From assembly GCF_023822045.1 (NCBI RefSeq), contig NZ_CP084712.1:1240001-1304000 (forward strand): DNA of 64,000 nt, given 5' to 3'. Under the pieces are notes generated by a model, which was not told the origin of the DNA, searched no databases, and saw nothing but the letters and a program-made list of their open reading frames with translations. The position numbers and the translations under genes are program-made. Of this stretch, positions 1-13,658 are shown piece by piece; position 1 is the first letter of the stretch; every line of letters starts with the position of its first letter. The DNA comes from Sphingopyxis sp. USTB-05. GTDB lineage: Bacteria; Pseudomonadota; Alphaproteobacteria; Sphingomonadales; Sphingomonadaceae.

Positions 1-1
1 G

Positions 2-1177
2 TCCTTTTCGCAGGCGCAATTTCCCATCACCTTTCTGCCGTGCATCGCGGTCATCGCCGCAGCGTACCGGCTCGGTCCTTTTGGCGCGGCGGCGGGGATG
101 CTGATCGTGACGATCATCGCGTCGCTGCTGACGGGGCAGGGCTATGGGCCGATCGCGGCGATCGAGGGCGTGCAGAAGACCCGCGTGCTGTTCCTGCAAT
201 TCTATCTGCTTACGCTGTTGTTCACGACGCTGCCCCTCGCGTCGCTGCTGATCGGGCGCCAGCGGCTGGCGAAGCGGGTCGAACAGAGCAATCGATGGCT
301 TTTGCAGGCGGAGGCGGCGGCGCTTGTCGGGCATTGGCGCGTCGACCTAGTCACCTGGACGATCACCTGGTCGGACCAATCCTATCGCGTCCACGGGCTG
401 GAGCCGGGGGCGCCGGTCGATGTCGATTATAGTGTGAGGCAATATGTGGCCGAGGACCGGCGCGCAGTCCGGAAAATCCTGGCCGACGCAGTCCGCACCG
501 GCGAGCCCTTTGAGTTTCAAGGGCGGATATTGCGGACCGACGGCGAAATCCGGCATGTCAAATCGCACGGGTCGATCGAGATCGGCCGCGGCGGCAAGGC
601 GGTCGGCATCTTTGGCACCGTCCAGGACGTGACCGAGACGGTTGAGAATGCTCGGATCCTCGAGGCTGCGCGCAGCGCGGCGGAGCGTGTGGCCAATACG
701 GATATGCTGACCGGCCTGCCCAATCGCCGCCACACGCTGGCATTCCTCGAAAGGGCGCTTGCGGGCGCGCGCGAACATGGTGCGCCGCTTGCGGTGGCGA
801 TTTTCGACATCGACCATTTCAAGCGGATCAACGACACGCATGGCCATGCGACGGGCGATCAGGTGATCCGCCGCGTCGCGCTGCGCGCCCGGGCTGCACT
901 CCGCGACGAGGATATGGTCGGCCGCATCGGCGGCGAGGAATTTGTCTGCATCCTCCAGCGATCGAGCGCACAGTCCGCCGAAATCGTGGCCGAACGCGTC
1001 CGTAAGGCGGTCGAGGCTGGCACCGCCGCCGAAGACGACCTGCCGGATGCAACGATCAGCGTGGGGCTGGCGGTCTATGATGGCGAGGCCGATGTCGAGG
1101 AACTGCTGCACCGCGCGGACAAGGCGCTTTATGTCGCGAAGCGCGAAGGGCGGAACCGGCTGCGCAGCGCGGCCTAG
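2..1177 (+). CDS. Membrane diguanylate cyclase (MASE1-like, PAS, GGDEF), 5' end cut by window edge
   Basis: The reading frame is open from base 2, so the gene begins upstream; the ATG at 98 is internal. The fragment (391 residues) opens with hydrophobic helices resembling the end of a MASE1 sensor. A PAS domain follows at about residues 110-220 (hallmarks VGHWRVDL and GIFGTVQDVTE), then a GGDEF domain to the end. The active-site signature is GGEEF at about residue 310, which supports c-di-GMP synthesis from GTP. RDED lies five residues before it and fits the RxxD inhibitory I-site, so product feedback is likely. The N-terminal sensor suggests membrane-linked signal input; the ligand is unknown. 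The MASE1 assignment rests on a partial domain. Confidence 0.88.
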   Translation, partial: SFSQAQFPITFLPCIAVIAAAYRLGPFGAAAGMLIVTIIASLLTGQGYGPIAAIEGVQKTRVLFLQFYLLTLLFTTLPLASLLIGRQRLAKRVEQSNRWLLQAEAAALVGHWRVDLVTWTITWSDQSYRVHGLEPGAPVDVDYSVRQYVAEDRRAVRKILADAVRTGEPFEFQGRILRTDGEIRHVKSHGSIEIGRGGKAVGIFGTVQDVTETVENARILEAARSAAERVANTDMLTGLPNRRHTLAFLERALAGAREHGAPLAVAIFDIDHFKRINDTHGHATGDQVIRRVALRARAALRDEDMVGRIGGEEFVCILQRSSAQSAEIVAERVRKAVEAGTAAEDDLPDATISVGLAVYDGEADVEELLHRADKALYVAKREGRNRLRSAA

Positions 1178-1444
1178 GGGCGGGAGCCTGGGGAGCATCG
1201 AATTCGAGGCTAATCCGTTTCTGCAGGGATCGTTTTGCGCGGCCGCCGAGGTTTCTGAAAGTCTATTGCGGAGTTCCCGAAAGACCGGCAGAAGCATGGC
1301 CGGAAGTCGCGAGAGGGATTTCAGGGGTAGGGGCACGCGGCAACGCGCCAATCTGAAGTTTCGGTGAAGTCACTTGCGCGACCCGGCCAATAACTGTGCC
1401 TGCGATCATTCGTCGTTGGCGGGTGTTTTTGCCAAATGACTGAT

Positions 1445-1461
1445 TTCCGGTACATCCGGAA
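1445..1461. promoter_or_regulatory. Perfect inverted repeat upstream of the DUF350 operon
   Basis: TTCCGG and CCGGAA flank a 5-base spacer and end 17 bases before the start codon of the DUF350 gene, just before its ribosome binding site (AAGGGGGAG). The position suits an operator or a leader hairpin; no regulator is identified. The rest of the gap (1178-1444) shows no gene and no clear terminator. Confidence 0.3.
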
Positions 1462-1478
1462 TAATAAGGGGGAGTTCG

Positions 1479-1886
1479 ATGTTTTCATATTTCGTGGAAA
1501 CGGTTCCGCATTTTCTGGCCTATTTCGGCGCAGCCGCGCTTCTGGCGGTCGCTTTCCTGACTTTATATGTATTGATCACACCGCACCGCGAATTTGCGCT
1601 TATTCGTGAAGGTAACAGCGCCGCTGCGGTGCAGCTTACCGGAACTTTCCTGGGATTTGCGGTGCCGGTGGCGGTCGTCATCGGCCATTCGGTCAGTATC
1701 CCCGACATGTTGCTCTGGGGCGGGGTCGCGGCACTGGTCCAACTCGCGGTTTTCTTCGTCATCTCGCGCTTGCTGTTCAAGGCGATCTCCCAAAAGATCA
1801 CCGAGGCCTGCGTCGCGTCGGGCATTTTTGTCGGTGGCATGGGGCTTGGCTTCGGCGTGCTTCAGGCCGCCTGCATGGTTCCTTAA
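1479..1886 (+). CDS. DUF350 (YjfL-type) inner-membrane protein
   Basis: This 135-residue protein is almost entirely hydrophobic, with four predicted helices at about residues 12-33, 52-72, 78-98 and 112-132. They are arranged as two similar two-helix halves, the DUF350 pattern. Conserved-looking features are REGNSAAAVQLTGTFLG after the first helix and GMGLGFGVLQAACM at the end. Family function is unknown. E. coli YjfL lies in an operon with a YgiB-type and a YgiC-type gene, and the same order is seen here. An AAGGGGGAG ribosome binding site supports the ATG. It is the first gene of a four-gene operon and lies 14 bases before the lipoprotein gene. Confidence 0.85.
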   Translation: MFSYFVETVPHFLAYFGAAALLAVAFLTLYVLITPHREFALIREGNSAAAVQLTGTFLGFAVPVAVVIGHSVSIPDMLLWGGVAALVQLAVFFVISRLLFKAISQKITEACVASGIFVGGMGLGFGVLQAACMVP

Positions 1887-1900
1887 AGGAGCGTGCGGCG

Positions 1901-2305
1901 ATGAAAAAGCAATTGAGCATGACGACGGCCATGGCGGCCGCGTTGACGGGCCTGTCCGGCTGTTCGTCGACCAACGACTGGGACGACGGCTATGCCTATG
2001 CCGACCGCGATACCGCGGTTTGTGTCGACCAGAATGGCCAGCGTGTCGATGACGATCAGTGCGACGACCGCCGCTATCGCAGCTATGGCGGCAGCTTTGT
2101 CCGCTATTATTATATCGGGCGGGGATCGGCGATTCCCTTTTACGGCGATACGATCGACGACGCGCGGTACAAGGGCTCTTTTGCGCCCCAGGCTGGCGCG
2201 ACCTATTATCCGAGCCCGGCCGACACGCGCATGACCCGGTCGCAGGCGGTTTCGCGGGGCGGATTGGGATCGAGTTCGCGATCGTTCGGAAGCGGAAGGT
2301 CCTGA
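1901..2305 (+). CDS. Small lipoprotein, YgiB/DUF1190-like position
   Basis: This 134-residue protein has a lipoprotein signal ending LTGLSGC (Cys at residue 21). The mature part is rich in Asp, Tyr, Arg, Gly and Ser: a short Asp-rich stretch with two Cys (VCVDQNG and DDDQCDD), a Tyr-rich YVRYYYIG-like segment, and a Ser/Gly/Arg tail. Operon position between DUF350 and the ATP-grasp gene is that of the DUF1190/YgiB family in E. coli. Sequence similarity to that family looks weak by eye, so the family is inferred from context. AAGGAG sits nine bases before the ATG. Probably envelope-anchored; function unknown. Confidence 0.75.
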   Translation: MKKQLSMTTAMAAALTGLSGCSSTNDWDDGYAYADRDTAVCVDQNGQRVDDDQCDDRRYRSYGGSFVRYYYIGRGSAIPFYGDTIDDARYKGSFAPQAGATYYPSPADTRMTRSQAVSRGGLGSSSRSFGSGRS

Positions 2306-2311
2306 CCCACA

Positions 2312-3457
2312 GTGGATCGGCATGCGATTGCGCCGCGCCACGGATGGCCCGCCATTGTCGAATCCCAGGGCCTGCTCTGGCATAGCGAGGACGGCCAGTC
2401 CTATTGGGACGAGAGCGGTTATTACAGCTTTCCGCTGGAGGAGATCGAGCGGATCGAGGACGCGGCCGAAGAACTTTATCGGCTGTTCCTTGCGGCGGGC
2501 GAAAAGATTGCGGGCGACCCCGATCTGCTCAACCTGTTCGGTATCCCCGCCTATTGCCATCGCGCGATCCGGGACGCGTGGCGAAACGAACCTCCGGCGC
2601 TGAACTATGGCCGGTTCGACCTCGGCTATCATGGCAAGGGTGAGCCCAAGCTTTTCGAGTTCAACTGCGATACGCCGACTTCGATGCTGGAGGCCGCGGT
2701 CATCCAGTGGGAATGGAAGGAAGATCGTTTCCCCGAACTCGACCAGTTCAACAGCCTGCACGAAAAGCTGATCGACCGCTGGGCCGCGATCGGCGGCCGT
2801 CTGTCCGGCAAACGCGTCTGGTTCACGCACACGGCCGATATCGCGCATGAAGACACGATCACCACCACCTATATGCGCGACCTTGCCGCGCAGGCCGGGC
2901 TGGAAACGCATGCCGTGGTGATCGACGATATCGGTGTCGATGCGCAGGGGCGCGTGGTCGATCGCGAGGATCGGCTGATCAGCGCCATCTTCAAGCTTTA
3001 TCCCTGGGAGTGGATCGTCAACGAGGCCTATGGCCCCGACATCGTTCGCCACCTGCCCGACACGGTATGGATCGAACCGATCTGGAAGATGATCTGGAGC
3101 AACAAGGCAATCCTGCAGATATTATGGACGATGTTTCCGGGGCACCCCAATCTGCTGGCGGCGTCGGTCCGGCGCGAGGATATCGGGCCGGACTTCGTCG
3201 CCAAGCCGTTTCTGGCGCGCGAAGGTTCGAACATCGAGGTCGTCGCGCGCGGAGCAACGCTGGCAAAGACCATGGGCGCATATAGCGATGGCGCGACGCT
3301 GTATCAGGAACTTTACCCGCTCCGCGATTTCGGCCGCGGTTATCCGGTGCTTGGCTGCTGGATCGTCGACGGCCAGGCCGCGGGCATGGGGATCAGGGAG
3401 GACGGGTTGATCACCGGTAATCGCGCGCGGTTCATCCCGCACGTCATCAGGGGGTAG
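2312..3457 (+). CDS. Glutathionylspermidine-synthase-like ATP-grasp ligase (YgiC/YjfC type)
   Basis: The 381-residue protein matches the C-terminal ATP-grasp synthetase part of glutathionylspermidine synthase and lacks the amidase domain, as in E. coli YgiC and YjfC. Visible hallmarks are FEFNCDTPTSMLEA (about 114-127), LYPWEW (about 230) and KPFLAREGSNIEV near 296-308, the nucleotide-binding region, followed by an acidic metal-binding area. Such enzymes join an amine to a carboxylate using ATP; the substrate of the stand-alone forms is not known to me, so polyamine or peptide ligation is inference. The start is GTG, six bases after the lipoprotein stop, and the stop lies four bases before the channel gene. 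Cytoplasmic. Confidence 0.88.
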   Translation: MDRHAIAPRHGWPAIVESQGLLWHSEDGQSYWDESGYYSFPLEEIERIEDAAEELYRLFLAAGEKIAGDPDLLNLFGIPAYCHRAIRDAWRNEPPALNYGRFDLGYHGKGEPKLFEFNCDTPTSMLEAAVIQWEWKEDRFPELDQFNSLHEKLIDRWAAIGGRLSGKRVWFTHTADIAHEDTITTTYMRDLAAQAGLETHAVVIDDIGVDAQGRVVDREDRLISAIFKLYPWEWIVNEAYGPDIVRHLPDTVWIEPIWKMIWSNKAILQILWTMFPGHPNLLAASVRREDIGPDFVAKPFLAREGSNIEVVARGATLAKTMGAYSDGATLYQELYPLRDFGRGYPVLGCWIVDGQAAGMGIREDGLITGNRARFIPHVIRG

Positions 3458-3461
3458 GGAC

Positions 3462-3878
3462 ATGATCAAGCTTCACGCTGCGACCGATACGTTGAAGGAA
3501 CTGGCCGTCATATATTCGGCGATGCTGTTGATCAGCGCAGCGTTATATGCGGGGTTGGAAGGGCGAACCTTTATAGACAGCCTGTATTGGGCGGGTACGA
3601 CCGCGACGTCCACCGGCTATGGCGACGTCATTCCCCAGACGGTCGGCGGACGGGCGCTCGCCTTTGGATTGATGCACCTGTCGATCTTTGGGGTCGCTCC
3701 GTTGATCGTCGTCCGGTTGATCGACCGCATGAACCAGGATCGCGACGCATTCACCCATGAGGAGCAGGAGCAGATCCTTGTCGGGTTGAAGCGGATCGAA
3801 GACGCGCTGGCCCGCGCCGGAATTGCCGTGCAGGGCGCGGAAGGGGTCGATGCCGCATCGGGGCAAGGCGAACGATAG
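3462..3878 (+). CDS. Small two-helix potassium channel
   Basis: This 138-residue protein has one helix (about 15-35), a pore loop with the selectivity filter TSTGYGDV (about 47-54), a second helix (about 67-88) and a short cytoplasmic tail with EEQEQILVGLKRIEDAL, probably a coiled segment. This is the Ion_trans_2 architecture of KcsA-like tetrameric K+ channels. No RCK/TrkA-N domain is fused. It starts four bases after the ATP-grasp gene and is the last gene of the operon, suggesting that ion flux is coupled to the DUF350, lipoprotein and ligase functions. Confidence 0.88.
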   Translation: MIKLHAATDTLKELAVIYSAMLLISAALYAGLEGRTFIDSLYWAGTTATSTGYGDVIPQTVGGRALAFGLMHLSIFGVAPLIVVRLIDRMNQDRDAFTHEEQEQILVGLKRIEDALARAGIAVQGAEGVDAASGQGER

Positions 3879-3950
3879 GGCAGTCGCTTTGTCCGTGACC
3901 ATTTTCCTGTTAGGCTTTGGCCCTGGATCGCAGGGTAGCGGAGGAACGTC

Positions 3951-4619
3951 ATGGGAGCGGATGAGGCAATGATGGCGCGGCGGATGCTGCTTGCGGGCAT
4001 CGCCGGAATCGCGGCGCTCGGGCAGGCGCCCTGGGCCTTGGCGAAGCTGCCGAAAAGCGGGGTAAAGGGGCTGATCGCGGGCGCGTCCGACGGTGCGCTC
4101 GACAAGCTTGCGCAGCCTGGCGCCTTTTATCGCGATACTGCGGTGCGCATCCTGCTGCCTGGGGCGAGCGGCAAGTTGGCCTCTAAGCTGTTCGGCATGG
4201 GCGACAAGCTGGGGCTCACGACCAATTTGACCAAAAGCCTGAACGACGCCGGCGGCAAGGCGGCGGGCGAGGCGAAGCCCGTGTTTCGCGCCGCGATCGA
4301 CAATCTGCGCTGGACCGATGCGCCCGCGCTTGTGACGAAGAATGACGGCGCGACGCGCTATCTGCAGACGAGTGCCGGCGATGTGCTGTTCACCAAAGTG
4401 TCGCCGCTGATTGGATCGGCGCTCGAGAATGTCGGCGCCTATCGCCAACTCGATCAGCTTTCGAATGGCAATCAGCTGTTCGCCTCCGCCGGGCTGACGC
4501 GCGACGGGCTGACACGATCGGTGACCGAGCAGGCGCTGAAGGGCATCTTCCATTATATGGCGGGCGAGGAGGCGGCGCTCCGCCGGAACCCGGCGGCGCT
4601 GCTCAAGGGTGTTTTCTAA
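3951..4619 (+). CDS. DUF4197 family exported protein
   Basis: The 222-residue protein begins with a signal-like segment (RRMLLAGIAGIAAL, cleavage near ALA-KL around residue 31). The body matches the DUF4197 pattern: GLKGL-like start, repeated LP and small-residue helices, DNLRWTDAP and a C-terminal ALKGIFHYMAGEE. Function of the family is unknown; the mature protein is probably periplasmic and helical. It lies 72 bases after the channel gene on the same strand, so it may be co-transcribed. An alternative start at residue 7 (ATG) would shorten the signal peptide. Confidence 0.8.
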   Translation: MGADEAMMARRMLLAGIAGIAALGQAPWALAKLPKSGVKGLIAGASDGALDKLAQPGAFYRDTAVRILLPGASGKLASKLFGMGDKLGLTTNLTKSLNDAGGKAAGEAKPVFRAAIDNLRWTDAPALVTKNDGATRYLQTSAGDVLFTKVSPLIGSALENVGAYRQLDQLSNGNQLFASAGLTRDGLTRSVTEQALKGIFHYMAGEEAALRRNPAALLKGVF

Positions 4620-4652
4620 GGCGAGGGCGAGCAGAGGCTTCCACCTCCTTAT

Positions 4653-4744
4653 CGTCACCGCGGACTTGATCCACGGTCCCGATTGAGATCGAAGCGCGCC
4701 GGTATCTTCAAAAAGCGGGATCCCGGGTCAGGCCCGGGATGACG
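4653..4744. repeat. Dispersed palindromic repeat, family A copy 1
   Basis: Two terminal arms, CGTCACCGCGGACTTGATCC and the mirrored CCCGGGTCAGGCCCGGGATG-ACG, are separated by a spacer containing GATCGAAG and CAAAAAGCGGGATCCC. The same architecture recurs seven more times in this window, always between genes. It lies downstream of the DUF4197 gene and upstream of the rpoB promoter. Confidence 0.85.
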
Positions 4745-4813
4745 AAAGTGGGCGAGTTAACGTGCGCTCTTTATCTTCGTGCCGTCGGTCCCCATCGCTT
4801 TGCCGCGCTGCCG

Positions 4814-4842
4814 TTGACACTGTGCACCCCAAATCCTATATC
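4814..4842 (+). promoter_or_regulatory. Vegetative promoter of rpoBC
   Basis: A perfect -35 hexamer TTGACA (4814-4819) is followed after 17 bases by a near-consensus -10 TATATC (4837-4842). It points towards rpoB and would give a leader of about 170 bases. No other gene intervenes, so this is the likely housekeeping promoter of rpoB-rpoC. Confidence 0.7.
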
Positions 4843-4943
4843 GCCGTCACACCCCATCGTCCGAGATAGAGCCTGACTTTGCGCGGCAGGCTGTACGGAT
4901 AGGTCGGCGGGGATTTCGAGATGCGTCAATAAGCTGCGGTAAA

Positions 4944-4970
4944 CCGGCAACGGTTGCTTGCGGCCTTTTT
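4944..4970 (+). promoter_or_regulatory. Possible attenuator in the rpoB leader
   Basis: In the untranslated leader, CCGGCAA (4944-4950) can pair with TTGCGG (4958-4963) with one bulge. A run of five T follows at 4966-4970, resembling a weak intrinsic terminator 50 bases before the rpoB start. It could set the amount of rpoBC read-through. The stem is short, so this is a suggestion only. Confidence 0.3.
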
Positions 4971-5020
4971 GCGTCTCTATCGCGTTCGCGACTTAATTTA
5001 TCAAGGCGAGACAATCACTT

Positions 5021-9199
<4,179 letters not shown>

Positions 9200-9254
9200 T
9201 GATTTTCCTCACCCCCTTCGCCCGCGGCGAGGGGGGAAGAGTGGAGCTTAGAAT

Positions 9255-12200
9255 ATGAACCAGCTTACCAACTTCATGAATCCGGTCGCGAAGCCCGAAA
9301 CCTTCGACATGATCAAGATCGGCATCGCGAGCCCGGAACGTATCCGCTCGTGGTCGTTCGGCGAGATCAAGAAGCCGGAAACCATCAACTACCGCACGTT
9401 CAAGCCCGAGCGTGACGGCCTGTTCTGCGCGCGCATCTTTGGCCCGATCAAGGATTATGAATGCCTTTGCGGCAAATATAAGCGCATGAAATACAAGGGC
9501 ATTGTCTGCGAAAAATGCGGTGTCGAAGTCACGGTGACCAAGGTCCGCCGCGAGCGCATGGGCCACATCGAGCTGGCCGCGCCCGTCGCGCACATCTGGT
9601 TCCTGAAGTCGCTGCCGTCGCGCATCGGCCTGCTGCTCGACATGCAGCTCAAGCAGCTTGAGCGCGTCCTCTATTTCGAAGCCTATATCGTTCTTGAGCC
9701 CGGCCTGACCCCGCTCGAGAAGTTCCAGCTTCTGACCGAAGACGAACTGCTCGATGCGCAGGACGAATATGGCGAAGACGCTTTCTCGGCCGGCATCGGC
9801 GCCGAGGCGATCCGCGTGCTCCTCGAAAATCTCGATCTGGAGCAGGAACGCATCGATCTGATGGAAGATCTGGCGACGACCAAGTCGGAGCTGAAGCCCA
9901 AGAAGATCATCAAGCGCCTTAAGGTTGTGGAATCGTTCATCGAATCGGGCAACCGTCCCGAATGGATGATCCTTGAAGTCGTGCCGGTCATTCCGCCCGA
10001 ACTGCGCCCGCTGGTGCCGCTCGACGGTGGCCGCTTTGCGACGTCGGATTTGAACGATCTGTATCGCCGCGTGATCAACCGTAACAATCGTCTCAAGAGG
10101 CTGATGGAACTGCGCGCGCCGGACATCATCGTCCGCAACGAAAAGCGCATGCTTCAGGAAGCCGTCGACGCATTGTTCGACAACGGCCGTCGCGGCCGTA
10201 CGATCACGGGCGCCAACAAGCGTCCCCTGAAGTCGCTCTCCGACATGCTGAAGGGCAAGCAGGGCCGCTTCCGTCAGAACCTGCTCGGCAAGCGCGTCGA
10301 CTATTCGGGCCGTTCGGTCATCGTGACCGGTCCGGAACTCAAGCTGCATCAGTGCGGCCTGCCGAAGAAGATGGCGCTCGAACTGTTCAAGCCGTTCATC
10401 TACGCGCGCCTCGACGCCAAGGGTCTGTCGATGACCCTGAAGCAGGCGAAGAAGTGGGTCGAAAAGGAACGCAAGGAAGTCTGGGACATCCTCGACGAAG
10501 TCATTCGCGAGCACCCGGTCCTGCTGAACCGCGCTCCGACGCTTCACCGTCTTGGCATCCAGGCGTTCGAACCCGTGCTGATCGAAGGCAAGGCAATCCA
10601 GCTTCACCCGCTGGTCTGCGCCGCGTTCAACGCCGACTTCGACGGTGACCAGATGGCCGTTCACGTTCCCCTGAGCCTCGAAGCCCAGCTGGAAGCGCGC
10701 GTGCTGATGATGTCGACCAACAACATCCTCAGCCCCGCGAACGGCAAGCCGATCATCGTTCCGTCGCAGGACATGGTTCTCGGTCTCTATTATCTCTCGA
10801 TGGAGCGCGAAGGCGAGCCGGGCGAGGGCATGTTGCTCGCCGACATGGCCGAAGTGCATCAGGCGCTGTTCACCGGCGCGGTCACGCTGCACACCAAGGT
10901 GGTGAGCCGCGTCCCGCAGACCGACGAGCAGGGCAATGAGTATCTCAAGCGTTTTGAGACCACTCCGGGCCGCATGCTGATCGGCGAATGCCTGCCGAAG
11001 TCGCACACCGTGCCCTTCGACGTCGTCAACCGCCTTCTCACCAAGAAGGAAATCGGCGACGTGATCGATCAGGTCTATCGTCACACCGGCCAGAAAGAGA
11101 CCGTGCTGTTCGCCGACGCCATCATGGCGCTGGGCTTCCGCAACGCGTTCAAGGCCGGCATTTCCTTCGGCAAGGATGACATGATCATCCCCGAGTCAAA
11201 GGAAGGCATGGTCAACGAAACTCGCGCCCTGGTTAAGGATTTCGAGCAGCAGTATCAGGACGGCCTGATCACGCAGCAGGAAAAGTACAACAAGGCGATC
11301 GACGCCTGGTCGCAGTGCGGCGACAAGGTCGCGAACGCGATGATGGACGAAATCCGTGCCGAGCCGAAGGATCCGAAAACAGGCCGTCTGGCCCCGATCA
11401 ACTCCATCTATATGATGGCGCACTCGGGTGCTCGTGGTTCGCAGGCGCAGATGAAGCAGCTTGCCGGCATGCGCGGCCTGATGGCCAAGCCGTCGGGCGA
11501 GATCATCGAAACGCCGATCATCTCGAACTTCAAGGAAGGCCTGACCGTTCTCGAGTATTTCAACTCGACGCACGGTGCGCGTAAGGGTCTGGCCGATACG
11601 GCGCTCAAGACGGCAAACTCGGGTTACCTGACCCGCCGTCTGGTCGACGTGTCGCAGGACTGCGTCGTGATCGAGGAAGATTGCGGCACCGAACGCGGTA
11701 TGGAAATGCGCGCGATCGTGCAGGGCGGTTCGACGATCGCTTCGCTCGGCGAGCGTATCCTTGGCCGTACGACGCTCGAAGATGTGGCCGACAAGGACGG
11801 TAACATCATCGCGCCCGTCGGCACGCTGCTTGACGAAGCGACGACGCAGCGGATCGAGGATGCCGAGGTTCAGTCGGTCAAGATCCGTTCGCCGCTGGTC
11901 TGCGAAGCGACGCTGGGCGTTTGCGGCAAATGCTATGGCCGTGACCTTGCGCGCGGTACGCCGGTCAACATCGGTGAAGCTGTCGGCGTTATCGCCGCAC
12001 AGTCGATCGGTGAGCCCGGCACGCAGCTGACGATGCGTACGTTCCACATCGGTGGCGCGGCGCAGGTCAACGAACAGTCGAACGCCGAAGCGATTTCGGA
12101 CGGTACGATCGAATATCGCGACATGGCGACGATCGTCGACCAGCGTGGCCGCCGTCTGGCGCTGTCGCGTTCGGGCGAAATCGCGATCATCGACAGCGAA

Positions 12201-13538
12201 GGCCGCGAACGCGCGACGCACAAGCTGCCCTATGGTGCGCAGATCATGCACAAGGACGGCGAGAAGGTGAAGAAGGGCGACCGGATTGCCGAATGGGATC
12301 CGTTCACCATGCCGCTGATCACCGAAAAGCAGGGCGTCGTGAAGTATCAGGATTTGGAAGACACCAAGACCCTGATCGAACAGGTCGACGAAGCGACGGG
12401 TATCGCCCAGCGCGTCGTGATCGAATATCGCTCGGCAGGCCGCGCCAAGAAGGAAGACCTTCAGCCGCGCCTGACCTTGCTCGACGATCAGTCGGGTGAA
12501 GCGGCACGCTATCTGCTCGCGGTCGGCACGATGCTGTCGGTCGAGGACGGTCAGGAAGTGCAGGCGGGCGACGTTCTCGCACGTGTCAGCCGCGAAGCGT
12601 CGAAGACGCGCGACATCACCGGCGGTCTGCCGCGTGTTGCAGAGCTGTTCGAAGCGCGTATCCCGAAGGACAATGCGGTGATCGCCAAGATCAGCGGCCG
12701 CATCGAATTCGTGAAGGACTATAAGGCGAAGCGCAAGATCGCGATCGTTCCGGAAGAAGGCGATCCGATCGAGTATCTCATTCCCAAGTCGAAGGTCCTC
12801 GAAGTGCAGGAAGGCGACCAGGTCAAGCGCGGTGACGCGCTGATTTCGGGCTCGCCGAACCCGCACGACATCCTCGACGTCATGGGCGTGGAAGCGCTGG
12901 CCGAATATCTGGTCGCGGAAATCCAGGAAGTCTATCGACTGCAGGGCGTGAAGATCAACGACAAGCACATCGAGGTGATCGTTCGCCAGATGCTGCAGAA
13001 GGTCGAGATCACGGCTGGCGGCGACACCACGTTGCTGCCGGGCGAGCAACTCGATTATCTGGAGATGATGGAGTATAACGCCAAGCTGCCGAAGAACGGC
13101 GTCCCCGCGGAAGGCCGTCCGGTCCTCCTCGGCATCACCAAGGCGTCGCTGCAGACCCGCAGCTTCGTTTCGGCGGCATCGTTCCAGGAGACGACCCGCG
13201 TCCTTACCGAGGCTTCGGTGCAGGGCAAGATCGACTCGCTGCAGGGCCTCAAGGAAAATGTCATCGTCGGCCGCCTTATCCCGGCGGGTACCGGCGCTGC
13301 CATGAACCGTGTCCGCGTCACCGCGTCGAGCAAGGATGCCGCCCTGCGCGCCTCCATGCGCGCCGCGAACCAGGAGCATCTGATCGCTCCGAAGACCGCT
13401 GCCGAAGAGCATGCCGCCGAACTGGCGCAGGGCCCCGAAGCGGCGATCGGCGACGATCCGCTGGGCGCCGTCGAAGGCGAAACCCACGGCAGCGATGCCG
13501 ATGCCGGCGATTACCTGATCAAGGACGAAGAGGCGTAA
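9255..13538 (+). CDS. rpoC: DNA-directed RNA polymerase beta' subunit
   Basis: The 1427-residue protein carries all key beta' signatures. The N-terminal zinc site is [20 protein letters not shown], the catalytic Mg-binding motif [16 protein letters not shown], and the bridge-helix region follows in the middle. The second zinc site uses DCGTERG and [15 protein letters not shown]. The trigger-loop area [16 protein letters not shown] is intact. It binds the catalytic magnesium and forms the second jaw of RNA polymerase. It follows rpoB by 55 bases and is closed by a strong terminator. The ATG after GGAGCTTAGAAT is a good start. Confidence 0.99.
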   Translation: MNQLTNFMNPVAKPETFDMIKIGIASPERIRSWSFGEIKKPETINYRTFKPERDGLFCARIFGPIKDYECLCGKYKRMKYKGIVCEKCGVEVTVTKVRRERMGHIELAAPVAHIWFLKSLPSRIGLLLDMQLKQLERVLYFEAYIVLEPGLTPLEKFQLLTEDELLDAQDEYGEDAFSAGIGAEAIRVLLENLDLEQERIDLMEDLATTKSELKPKKIIKRLKVVESFIESGNRPEWMILEVVPVIPPELRPLVPLDGGRFATSDLNDLYRRVINRNNRLKRLMELRAPDIIVRNEKRMLQEAVDALFDNGRRGRTITGANKRPLKSLSDMLKGKQGRFRQNLLGKRVDYSGRSVIVTGPELKLHQCGLPKKMALELFKPFIYARLDAKGLSMTLKQAKKWVEKERKEVWDILDEVIREHPVLLNRAPTLHRLGIQAFEPVLIEGKAIQLHPLVCAAFNADFDGDQMAVHVPLSLEAQLEARVLMMSTNNILSPANGKPIIVPSQDMVLGLYYLSMEREGEPGEGMLLADMAEVHQALFTGAVTLHTKVVSRVPQTDEQGNEYLKRFETTPGRMLIGECLPKSHTVPFDVVNRLLTKKEIGDVIDQVYRHTGQKETVLFADAIMALGFRNAFKAGISFGKDDMIIPESKEGMVNETRALVKDFEQQYQDGLITQQEKYNKAIDAWSQCGDKVANAMMDEIRAEPKDPKTGRLAPINSIYMMAHSGARGSQAQMKQLAGMRGLMAKPSGEIIETPIISNFKEGLTVLEYFNSTHGARKGLADTALKTANSGYLTRRLVDVSQDCVVIEEDCGTERGMEMRAIVQGGSTIASLGERILGRTTLEDVADKDGNIIAPVGTLLDEATTQRIEDAEVQSVKIRSPLVCEATLGVCGKCYGRDLARGTPVNIGEAVGVIAAQSIGEPGTQLTMRTFHIGGAAQVNEQSNAEAISDGTIEYRDMATIVDQRGRRLALSRSGEIAIIDSEGRERATHKLPYGAQIMHKDGEKVKKGDRIAEWDPFTMPLITEKQGVVKYQDLEDTKTLIEQVDEATGIAQRVVIEYRSAGRAKKEDLQPRLTLLDDQSGEAARYLLAVGTMLSVEDGQEVQAGDVLARVSREASKTRDITGGLPRVAELFEARIPKDNAVIAKISGRIEFVKDYKAKRKIAIVPEEGDPIEYLIPKSKVLEVQEGDQVKRGDALISGSPNPHDILDVMGVEALAEYLVAEIQEVYRLQGVKINDKHIEVIVRQMLQKVEITAGGDTTLLPGEQLDYLEMMEYNAKLPKNGVPAEGRPVLLGITKASLQTRSFVSAASFQETTRVLTEASVQGKIDSLQGLKENVIVGRLIPAGTGAAMNRVRVTASSKDAALRASMRAANQEHLIAPKTAAEEHAAELAQGPEAAIGDDPLGAVEGETHGSDADAGDYLIKDEEA

Positions 13539-13575
13539 GCCCTTCTTCCGAATTCGGGTAAAGCCTGAACAGATA

Positions 13576-13610
13576 AGCCCCGCCGGAGCGATCCGGCGGG
13601 GCTTTTTCTT
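13576..13610 (+). terminator. Intrinsic terminator of rpoBC
   Basis: A 12-base-pair GC-rich stem (AGCCCCGCCGGA and TCCGGCGGGGCT, loop GCGA) is followed by a T-rich tract (TTTTTCTT). It lies 37 bases after the rpoC stop and is a textbook rho-independent terminator. Confidence 0.93.
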
Positions 13611-13658
13611 TGGCGACAAGCTGATAGCCTGTTTGCTTCAACGGGAGGGAGACGGGCG

